Assembly: GCA_030601605.1 (NCBI GenBank)
Contig: JAUVTI010000151.1
Location: forward strand, 1-5,023
Length of the DNA stretch: 5,023 bases
Direction: 5' to 3'
From: Gemmatimonadales bacterium
Lineage (GTDB): Bacteria; Gemmatimonadota; Gemmatimonadetes; Gemmatimonadales; GWC2-71-9
In this document: positions 1 through 5,023 of the stretch, in pieces
Layout of the letters: each line of letters starts with the position of its first letter
Position numbering within the stretch: the first letter of the stretch is position 1
Notes under the pieces: model-generated
What the model was told of the DNA's origin: nothing
Databases searched by the model: none
What the model saw: the letters and a program-made list of their open reading frames with translations, nothing else
Program-made: the position numbers and the translations under genes

Positions 1-407
1 TCCAGTATGAGAGCGCTGAATCGGTGGGCGAGCGCCTCGGCGTAGCGCCCCAGGGTCGCCAGGCGCGCGGCTTCGTTCACGTGCCAGGCCGCGTCCCTCC
101 AATCGGGTGCCGCCGCCGAACGGTCTTCCTCCGGAAGCGCCCTCGGCCTCAACGCTCGCCACACCAGGTAGCCGAAGTGAACGAGGATGGCCAGCAGCAC
201 TCCGGTGAGCAGCCCCAGGAACACCACGTACACCGCCGGATGTGATTCGCGCAGCCCCTCGAGCCACATTGCGAGGTCGTAGAGCAGCTCCCTCAGGAAA
301 CGGAAGGGGTCACTGGACGCTTCCCAGTCGTACTTCGTGTCCGAGAAGACTCGGTTCAGTGCGGCGCTGATGGAGTCCGCAGCCGGGATCTGGGGCGCGG
401 GACTCAC
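1..407 (-). CDS. DUF4129-type membrane protein, 3' end cut by window edge
   Basis: The frame opens at a GTG (407-405), has 135 complete codons and runs off the left edge without a stop. A soluble N-terminal part of about 58 residues is followed by one membrane segment (about residues 59-84). A charged linker then leads to a helix pair near 108-135 containing AARLATLGRYAEALAHRF. This resembles the tetratricopeptide-like opening of the C-terminal DUF4129 domain, in which an A-R-x-L-x-x-x-G-x-Y-x-E-A-L pattern is typical. The start overlaps the TGA of the upstream membrane-protein gene in a GTGA, so translation is probably coupled. A GGAGG sits only 1 nt from the GTG, too close to be a normal ribosome site, which also favours coupling. 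DUF4129 proteins have no established biochemical role. They are commonly encoded beside MoxR ATPase, DUF58 and DUF4350 genes, which are expected further left. Family assignment is fairly sure; function is unknown. Confidence 0.78.
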   Translation of the reverse strand, partial: MSPAPQIPAADSISAALNRVFSDTKYDWEASSDPFRFLRELLYDLAMWLEGLRESHPAVYVVFLGLLTGVLLAILVHFGYLVWRALRPRALPEEDRSAAAPDWRDAAWHVNEAARLATLGRYAEALAHRFSALIL

Positions 408-1162
408 GCCTCCGCCGGCTCGACTCCGAGTCCGATCTGCCGGCTGAGGTGATCGAGGTCGAACGCCTCCTTGCGCACCCGGAGATCGTAGTAGAACAGC
501 GTGAAGGCGCAGGACACCACCGGATAGATCATCAGCTGCAGCAACTGGCCGCCCACGCTGAACACCGTATGGAGACCCGGCACGAACACCGCCAACGCAC
601 CCGCGACGAACAGCGGCAGCAGTATCAGGGCGAACATCACGAAGCCGATCCCCAGGGCCTTCCCCTTGTAGCCCTTGGTGAGGTACCATGACCGCCCCAG
701 GGCGTCGGTGCCGGACGGCAGATCCTCGAGCACCACGGCCTGCACGACCACCGCGTACCCGCACGCCACCACGATTCCGGGAAGGATGAAGAAGATCAGC
801 GCGACGAGTACCAGCAGATACTTGACCATACCCGCGATGAACAGCTGCATCAGCTTGCCCACGGCGCAGCTCAGCGCGTCACCCACCGCCGGATCACGGC
901 CGAGGTATGCCTCGGAGATCGCCCACACGGTGGCGGCGGCCGCGATCATGCCGCCGATGCCGGAGAAGACGAACGCGACGAGCCACACCACCGGGTGCTC
1001 GAACATCCCCCCGCCCAGCATGACGTACGTGTTCATCACCGCCGGGACGCCCTCGCAGACGATCGCAATCGACACGAGGGTGGCGAAGTACCTGCGATAG
1101 ATGGCGAGTGCCCCATCGAGGATCTCGCCCAATGACATCGGGCGCAGCTGATAAGTGGCCAT
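404..1162 (-). CDS. Multi-pass membrane protein, glycerophosphoryl diester phosphodiesterase membrane-domain-like
   Basis: This 252-residue integral membrane protein has no catalytic domain. It opens with YQLRPMSLGEILDGALAIYR, a form of the P-L/M-S-x-G-E-I-L-D-x-A-x-x-x-Y-R-R motif of the membrane domain named after glycerophosphodiesterases but often found alone. Hydrophobic segments lie near residues 26-48, 58-84, 108-140, 170-195 and 203-226. Between the third and fourth is the typical E-D-L...A-L-x-R-S-W-x-L-T-K-G stretch (about 146-164). The end, FYYDLRVRKEAFDLDHL, also matches the family. The frame stays open upstream to 1303, but the family motif begins right after the ATG at 1162 and a GGGAG precedes it by 5 nt, so the longer reading is rejected. 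The gene heads a leftward unit with the DUF4129 gene and diverges from the RDD-SpoIIM gene. A role as a membrane partner in a MoxR-type locus is inferred from context; no enzymatic activity should be assumed. Confidence 0.83.
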   Translation of the reverse strand: MATYQLRPMSLGEILDGALAIYRRYFATLVSIAIVCEGVPAVMNTYVMLGGGMFEHPVVWLVAFVFSGIGGMIAAAATVWAISEAYLGRDPAVGDALSCAVGKLMQLFIAGMVKYLLVLVALIFFILPGIVVACGYAVVVQAVVLEDLPSGTDALGRSWYLTKGYKGKALGIGFVMFALILLPLFVAGALAVFVPGLHTVFSVGGQLLQLMIYPVVSCAFTLFYYDLRVRKEAFDLDHLSRQIGLGVEPAEA

Positions 1163-1184
1163 TGCCTCTCCCGAGCGGTAAGAT
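1156..1184 (+). promoter_or_regulatory. Possible sigma-70-like promoter for the RDD-SpoIIM gene
   Basis: TGGCCA (1156-1161) and TAAGAT (1179-1184) are separated by 17 bp. Each matches 4 of 6 bases of the TTGACA and TATAAT consensus. Transcription would begin near 1191-1194, giving a leaderless or almost leaderless message at the ATG at 1194. This would fit the lack of a convincing ribosome site there. The -35 box would overlap the start codon of the divergent gene. Matches this weak occur by chance, so it is only a candidate. Confidence 0.2.
1165..1172 (-). promoter_or_regulatory. Ribosome binding site for the 404-1162 gene
   Basis: On the minus strand GGGAGAGG lies just before the ATG at 1162, with its GGGAG core 5 nt away. 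It supports this ATG over upstream starts in the same frame that would lengthen the protein by up to 47 residues. Confidence 0.6.
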
Positions 1185-1193
1185 GCGGTGCAG

Positions 1194-3002
1194 ATGCCCG
1201 AGGCGCGACCCCCTGCTACTCTCCAGTTCTCCCGACGCATATCGGTCGAGACACCCGAGCACGTCGTGCTGCAGCTCGAGCTCGCCGGGCTGGGTTCGCG
1301 CATGGCTGCGGCGATCTATGACCTGATCACGCTGGTGCTGTTGCTCGTGATCGTGAGCCTGGCGTTCAGTCTGGCCGGGGGTCTGCAGGTGGCGCTGGGC
1401 GGTTGGGCCGGCGCGTTCCTCGTCATCGTGTCGTTCGTGCTGTTCTGGGGTTACTTCACGCTCTTCGAGGCTTTCAACGGCGGCAGGACCCCGGGGAAGT
1501 GGCGCGTCGGCATCCGGGTCGTGATGGACACCGGTCACCCCATCACGCTCCCGGCTTCCTTCATCCGCAACCTCATCCGGTTGGTCGACATCCAGCCGCT
1601 GGGGACGCACCTCGTCGGCCTGCTGTTCGTCTTCCTCCAGCCGAGCCACAAGCGCCTGGGAGACATCGTGGCGGGCACGATCGTTGTGCGCGACCGCCCC
1701 GAGGATCTGGCGCTCGCAGCGCCGCTACCTGCTCCGGTCGAGCAACTCGACGCGGGGCCCCCCATCCTGTCCGACGACGAATTCAGGCTCCTCGAGCAGT
1801 TCATCGCGCGCCTCGACGAGTTGGCTCCCACGGTGCGCTCGCGCCTCGCATACGACATGGGGTACCGGTTTGCGGAGCGGTTTCCGAAGCGGGGACCGGC
1901 GGACCCGCCGGCGGCGGGAGACAACGTCACGGAGGCGGCGCTCATCCAACTCTATGACGCCGAACTCACCAGGCGTCACGCCAGAACCGCGGCGCGGCAC
2001 GGGACGAGCGGCGTTGCGGCGTCGGGAACGGCGGAGCGGTTCGTGGCGCTGAAGCAGCAGGACTGGGAGCGGTTCCGGCATCGCGCGTCCTTGCTCGAAA
2101 AAGAGGGACTGCGGACGCTGGAAGGTGAAGATGTCGTGCGGTTCGCCGCCGAGTATCGCGAAGCGGCCGCCGATCTCGCCCGCGCGCGCACCTATGGAGT
2201 GGATCCCCGCGTGCTGGCCTATCTCGAGCGAATCGTGGGCGCCGGGCACAACGCACTGTACGGCCTGCGCGGCGTGCGGCGCCTGCCGCTCGGCAGGCTC
2301 CTGTTCCACGAGCTTCCCGCCGCAGTGTATCAGGCGCGGTGGTATGTCCTCACCGCGACGCTGCTGTTTCTCCTGCCGGGCATCGTGGGGTACGCTCTCG
2401 TTCGCGAGCGCCCCGAGATAGCCCCGCAGATCCTCCCGGACGTGATGATCGCGCGGGCCGAGAGCGGTGAGTACGAGCGGGCAGCGGGGCGGGGCTACGC
2501 CGAAACTCCTTCCCCATACCTGCCGTTCGTCGCCTCCTCGATAATCACGAACAACGTGCAGGTCGCGTTCGGTGCCTTCGCGTTCGGCATAACCGCCGGT
2601 GTCGGGACCGTGGTGGTCCTCGCGTTCAACGGTCTGTTCTTCGGAGCGGTGCTGGGACTGTTCGCCAACTACAGGTTGGCCGGCTGGATTCTGACCTTCG
2701 TCGCCGGCCACGGCGTGCTCGAGCTCACGGCCATCTTCATCGCAGGCGCGGGGGGACTCCTGGTGGGAAGGGCGCTGGTCGCGCCCGGAGATCTCGCCAG
2801 ACGAGATGCCCTCGTAGTTTACGGGAGGTCTGCAATCCGCCTCGTTGGCGCAGCTGCCGGTCTCCTCGTCGTAGCGGGTTTGATAGAGGGATTCCTGTCG
2901 GCGAGTGCCGCCCCGGCCCCGCTCAAGCTCGCGGTGAGCGCGGCGAGCGTCGTGGTCGTGGTGATGTACTTCGCTGTGGGGAGGCGGGCGACGCTGGCGT
3001 GA
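1194..3002 (+). CDS. RDD family - SpoIIM/DUF95 fusion membrane protein
   Basis: This single uninterrupted frame of 602 residues joins two proteins usually encoded separately. The RDD part (about 18-167) has R36 and D43 in its first membrane segment, hydrophobic stretches near 41-65, 70-92 and 138-150, the motif EAFNGGRTPGKWRVG, N-L-I-R-L-V-D, and KRLGDIVAGTIVV with the late Asp at 157. The usual soluble helical RDD tail (LSDDEFRLLEQFIARLDEL, about 192-235) is kept. After a linker of about 45 residues the SpoIIM part (about 280-595) begins with FVALKQQDWERF and includes N-N-V-Q-V-A-F-G-A-F and HGVLELTAIFIAG. Membrane segments lie near 385-403, 452-493, 497-525, 548-568 and 578-596. A GTG at 1188 is in frame two codons upstream and cannot be excluded; a stop at 1179-1181 blocks anything longer. 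No strong ribosome site is visible. RDD proteins are proposed transporters or membrane partners. SpoIIM is named from sporulation but is widespread in non-sporulators, so no sporulation role is implied. Confidence 0.92.
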   Translation: MPEARPPATLQFSRRISVETPEHVVLQLELAGLGSRMAAAIYDLITLVLLLVIVSLAFSLAGGLQVALGGWAGAFLVIVSFVLFWGYFTLFEAFNGGRTPGKWRVGIRVVMDTGHPITLPASFIRNLIRLVDIQPLGTHLVGLLFVFLQPSHKRLGDIVAGTIVVRDRPEDLALAAPLPAPVEQLDAGPPILSDDEFRLLEQFIARLDELAPTVRSRLAYDMGYRFAERFPKRGPADPPAAGDNVTEAALIQLYDAELTRRHARTAARHGTSGVAASGTAERFVALKQQDWERFRHRASLLEKEGLRTLEGEDVVRFAAEYREAAADLARARTYGVDPRVLAYLERIVGAGHNALYGLRGVRRLPLGRLLFHELPAAVYQARWYVLTATLLFLLPGIVGYALVRERPEIAPQILPDVMIARAESGEYERAAGRGYAETPSPYLPFVASSIITNNVQVAFGAFAFGITAGVGTVVVLAFNGLFFGAVLGLFANYRLAGWILTFVAGHGVLELTAIFIAGAGGLLVGRALVAPGDLARRDALVVYGRSAIRLVGAAAGLLVVAGLIEGFLSASAAPAPLKLAVSAASVVVVVMYFAVGRRATLA

Positions 3003-3006
3003 CTCC

Positions 3007-3591
3007 TCAGGGACCGATCGGGATCATCACCTGTACGCGCTCCCACTCCAGCATGAGGAAGACGTAGCCGTGTGAGGCCGGCCGGGTTCTGAACGTGAGC
3101 CTGTCCACGTAGCGCGGGCCGCGCTCCGCCGGCACGGGGGCCCGCCCCACCTCCTGCACGCGCAGATCCTCGCTGTAGCCCGACTCGCCCCACTGCGTCG
3201 TGGAGCGGTTCACGATGATCTCCCACTGCCCTTCCCCGGGAACCGCGTAGAGCGAGTAGCTGCCGGCCGGAACGCGGATACCCGCGATGGTGATGTCGCC
3301 CGTAGTGTGGATCATCGTGGGCTCGTTCGCGCCAACCTGCCACACTTGGCCGTACGGTACGAACAGGCCGATCATCGTCCGTCCGGCGGCCGAGGGACGC
3401 CCGTAGCACACCTTTACGGTGAAGAACCCGATGTCGATGCTGAGCGAATCGAGGGGGCTCGCGCGCTCGTCGAGCGGATGCTCCTCCTCATTCATCACCA
3501 CGCAGGGCGGATCCTGCGCGAGCGCCGGGATCGGCGTGATGCAGGTGCTTCCGACCGCGACCAGCACGCCCCGGAGGGCGAGTCGCCTCAC
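3007..3591 (-). CDS. Secreted DUF2911 domain protein
   Basis: The 194-residue protein starts at a GTG. Its signal peptide (MRRLALRG, hydrophobic core, ALA before QDPP) is probably cut after residue 25, so export to the periplasm or beyond is likely. The rest matches DUF2911, a beta-rich domain of unknown function. It shows VKVCYGRPSAAGR (about 59-71), VPYGQVWQVGANE (about 78-90), VPAGSYSLYAVPG (about 107-119), W-E-I-I-V-N, TTQWG (about 131-135) and a closing L-E-W-E-R-V-x-V-x-I-P-I. Length fits a single-domain member, and no catalytic residues can be named. The gene starts 2 bp after the stop of the small membrane-protein gene, with a weak AAGGCAGG upstream, so translational coupling is likely. 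It converges on the RDD-SpoIIM gene with 4 bp between stops. Family assignment is confident; biological role is not known. Confidence 0.88.
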   Translation of the reverse strand: MRRLALRGVLVAVGSTCITPIPALAQDPPCVVMNEEEHPLDERASPLDSLSIDIGFFTVKVCYGRPSAAGRTMIGLFVPYGQVWQVGANEPTMIHTTGDITIAGIRVPAGSYSLYAVPGEGQWEIIVNRSTTQWGESGYSEDLRVQEVGRAPVPAERGPRYVDRLTFRTRPASHGYVFLMLEWERVQVMIPIGP

Positions 3592-3593
3592 GT

Positions 3594-3971
3594 CTACGAG
3601 CCTGCCTTGCGCCAGTCCATGTTGCGCTGGTTCTTGAACTGGATCAGAGGCTCCGGCATCGCCATGTAGTAGAAGGCGAACTCGGCCACACTCCCATCCA
3701 CGTCGTGCCTGATCACGTACTCGGCACCGGAGTCGGTGTCGTTGTGGATGACCTCCACAACAGTGTATATGACCGAGTCGGTCTCACCCGTCTGGAAGAT
3801 GAGGGTCGAGTCTGTGATCGTGAACACGCGGTCGGCATGGCTCTCGGCTTCAGTGGCCCAGACCCCGAGGAGCTCCGGCGGTATCTCCTTGTTCGGAGGC
3901 GCCAGGCTCAGGCCGACCAACACCAACCCCACGAGCGCTACGACCGCGAATGCGATTCCCAGAAATTTCAC
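3594..3971 (-). CDS. Small membrane-anchored protein of unknown function
   Basis: I do not recognise this family. With the GTG at 3971 the product is 125 residues. A lysine at position 2 precedes one hydrophobic segment (about 4-23), then PPNKEIPPELLGVWATEAES and a domain of about 95 residues rich in beta-prone stretches (VFTITDSTLIFQ, VIYTVVEVI, EYVIRHD, VAEFAFYYMA). The G-V-W-x-T followed by alternating strands loosely recalls lipocalin-like stress or lipid-binding folds, but this is only an impression. There is no Cys, so it is not a lipoprotein; it is probably anchored by an uncleaved N-terminal helix facing the periplasm. The start was chosen because a perfect AGGAGG lies 7 nt upstream and the membrane segment then begins the protein. 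The frame stays open to a TTG at 4106, which would add 45 Gly/Ser/Arg/Pro-rich residues. It ends 2 bp before the DUF2911 start, so the two are very likely cotranscribed. Confidence 0.72.
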   Translation of the reverse strand: MKFLGIAFAVVALVGLVLVGLSLAPPNKEIPPELLGVWATEAESHADRVFTITDSTLIFQTGETDSVIYTVVEVIHNDTDSGAEYVIRHDVDGSVAEFAFYYMAMPEPLIQFKNQRNMDWRKAGS

Positions 3972-4136
3972 GCGTGTGCCTCCTGGCGGGGACGTTGATC
4001 TTCCGCGTCCGGCCGAGCTCCCCGCCGTCGGCCCGGAATCCCGCTTCATGGCCGCGATCAGCTCAGCCGCCTGTTCGCTCAAACGTGCGTGGTTCTCAGT
4101 GGGCAAGGGCGCCAGCCTTTCGAGAACTCGGCTTCG
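3972..4136 (-). other. Gap between the HD-GYP gene and the small membrane-protein gene
   Basis: If the GTG start at 3971 is right, these 165 bp are a non-coding leader holding the AGGAGG site and possibly a promoter. I see no clear -35/-10 pair and no terminator with a T-tract. A short hairpin (about 4104-4122) follows the HD-GYP stop but is weak. The frame of the downstream gene is open through most of this stretch from a TTG at 4106, so an N-terminal extension remains possible. Confidence 0.4.
3979..3984 (-). promoter_or_regulatory. Strong ribosome binding site deciding the GTG start at 3971
   Basis: The minus strand carries a full AGGAGG followed by a 7-nt spacer and GTG AAA TTT. It is the best Shine-Dalgarno match I see in the window and argues that translation begins at 3971 rather than at the TTG at 4106. 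Confidence 0.72.
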
Positions 4137-5023
4137 CTACGCCGACACCTTGGGAAACACGAGACTCAACTCCTCCGGTATCTCCGGCGCCGGTTCCGCC
4201 ATCACTGCGCGAAACGCCTCGGCCACCTGGGGATCGAAATGATTCCCCGTGTTCTCCTCGATGAAACCAAGAGCCCGCTCCAGCGCCCACGCATCTCGGT
4301 ATGGCCGGTCCGACGTCACCGCATCGTACACGTCGGGCACCGCCAGGAGCCGCGCCAGGAACGGTATCTCCTCCCCTCCCAGGCCATCGGGATACCCCGA
4401 TCCGTCCATGCGCTCGTGGTGCCGCAGGACGATCGGGATCATGTCCGCGTAGGCAGCGATCGGCGTCAGGATGCGCGCTCCCACCGTCACGTGGTCGCGC
4501 ATTGTCTGCATCTCCTCCGGGGTGAGCGCGCTCGGCTTGTCCAGTATCGCCGCCGGCACGCCGATCTTGCCGATGTCGTGCAGCAGGCCGCCGCGGTGCA
4601 GCACGTCGATCTGCTCCGCCGGGAGACCCATTCTGCGCCCCACCATGAGCGAGAGCCGTGTGACACGCTGCGAGTGCCCGGCCGTCCACGGAGACTTGGC
4701 GTCCACCGTCTGGGCGAGCGCGGCCAGCGCGCCCCAGTTGAACTGGTCCAACTCCTCGATGAGGCGCGCGTTGGAGAGCGCCACCGCCACCTGATCGGCC
4801 AACTGGCGGGCCTGAACGAGGTCATCCTCGGTGAGATCGGGGGTCTCCCGGTATCCCAACGTGATCACTCCCGACAGCTTCTGCTTCAGGAAGATGGGTA
4901 GCACGACGAAGTTCCGGATGCCGCCATCCACGAACGGCGTTCCCTCCAGGTACTTCGGAGCGCGCTCGGCGTCCACGCAGCAGACGACGGGGACACGCTC
5001 CAGCGCCTCGAGGTCCTCCCGGT
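4137..5023 (-). CDS. GAF - HD-GYP domain protein (cyclic di-GMP phosphodiesterase type), 5' end outside window
   Basis: The frame is open from the right edge; 294 residues are visible. Residues about 1-85 are the end of a GAF-type sensor domain (FVVLPIFLKQKLSGVITLGY, then a helix ending ALSNARLIEELDQF that links to the catalytic domain). Residues about 90-275 form an HD-GYP domain: GHSQRV with H116, LLHDIGKIGVP with H148, D149 and K152, a third His at 177, H201-H202-E, DGSGYPDG, and AVPDVYDAVTSDRPYR with D230. All core metal ligands and the GYP signature are present, so cyclic di-GMP hydrolysis to pGpG or GMP in the cytoplasm, tuned by the GAF ligand or partner, is expected. The residue four before H116 is Trp, where members with a three-metal site carry Glu, so a two-metal centre is more likely. 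There is no receiver or GGDEF domain in view, but more could lie upstream. The GTG at 4976 is internal to the GAF domain and is not the start. Confidence 0.94.
   Translation of the reverse strand, partial: REDLEALERVPVVCCVDAERAPKYLEGTPFVDGGIRNFVVLPIFLKQKLSGVITLGYRETPDLTEDDLVQARQLADQVAVALSNARLIEELDQFNWGALAALAQTVDAKSPWTAGHSQRVTRLSLMVGRRMGLPAEQIDVLHRGGLLHDIGKIGVPAAILDKPSALTPEEMQTMRDHVTVGARILTPIAAYADMIPIVLRHHERMDGSGYPDGLGGEEIPFLARLLAVPDVYDAVTSDRPYRDAWALERALGFIEENTGNHFDPQVAEAFRAVMAEPAPEIPEELSLVFPKVSA

Noticed and set aside
24..245. Short plus-strand open frame of 73 codons at the left edge
   Set aside because: It is antisense to the DUF4129-type gene, which has a membrane segment and a family-like C-terminal motif. 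The short frame shows no recognisable domain.
404..1303. Longer 299-residue version of the GPDP-membrane-domain-like protein
   Set aside because: The extra 47 residues have no family similarity and overlap the divergent gene's start. A ribosome site and the family motif both point to the ATG at 1162.
894..1649. Open frame of 251 codons on the minus strand across the divergent junction
   Set aside because: It overlaps two well-supported genes on opposite strands and has a low-complexity charged composition with no domain signal.
1725..2711. Open frame of 328 codons on the minus strand inside the RDD-SpoIIM gene
   Set aside because: It lies wholly antisense to a gene with clear family motifs. 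Its product is rich in Arg, Glu, Gly and His with no recognisable domain, as expected for a shadow frame in GC-rich DNA.
1194..3002. Sporulation role for the SpoIIM-containing protein
   Set aside because: SpoIIM/DUF95 proteins occur widely in non-spore-formers within MoxR-type loci. No other sporulation gene is present in the window.
4104..4122. Possible terminator hairpin after the HD-GYP stop (AAGG...CCTT type)
   Set aside because: The stem is only 4-5 bp, imperfect, and lacks a following T-tract on the minus strand.
4089..4901. Open frame of 270 codons on the plus strand opposite the HD-GYP gene
   Set aside because: It is antisense to an unmistakable HD-GYP domain. Its Arg/His/Leu-rich translation shows no family signature.

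Overview
The window is GC-rich and densely coding. It has no RNA genes, mobile elements, CRISPR arrays or obvious repeats. Gene content and protein style (RDD and SpoIIM membrane proteins beside a DUF4129 protein, a secreted DUF2911 protein, a GAF/HD-GYP protein, frequent GTG starts) suggest a Gram-negative-type environmental bacterium. My best guess is Gemmatimonadota or a neighbouring phylum. That assignment rests on recalled gene neighbourhoods, not on a marker gene, so it is only moderately certain.

Left half (1-3002). Two transcription units diverge from a gap of about 30 bp near 1163-1193. Leftward lie a multi-pass membrane protein of the glycerophosphoryl diester phosphodiesterase membrane-domain type (404-1162) and, overlapping it by 4 bp, a DUF4129 protein (1-407) cut by the window edge. 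Rightward lies one long gene (1194-3002) joining a complete RDD-type membrane protein to a complete SpoIIM/DUF95-type membrane protein. These four protein types recur together around MoxR-type AAA+ ATPase and DUF58 genes in several phyla. The window therefore probably shows the membrane-protein side of such a locus, with the DUF4350, MoxR and DUF58 genes expected beyond the left edge.

Right half (3007-5023). Three genes read leftward and converge on the fusion gene with only 4 bp between the two stop codons. In transcription order they are a GAF plus HD-GYP protein (cyclic di-GMP phosphodiesterase type, 5' end outside the window), a small membrane-anchored protein of unknown function whose start is best placed at a GTG with a perfect AGGAGG site, and a secreted DUF2911 protein starting 2 bp after it. 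The last two are almost certainly cotranscribed. Whether the HD-GYP gene belongs to the same operon is less clear, because a gap of about 165 bp follows it.

The most notable items are the RDD-SpoIIM fusion in a MoxR-type neighbourhood, the very compact divergent junction, the corrected start of the small membrane protein, and an HD-GYP metal site that keeps the core ligands but has Trp where some family members carry an extra Glu.
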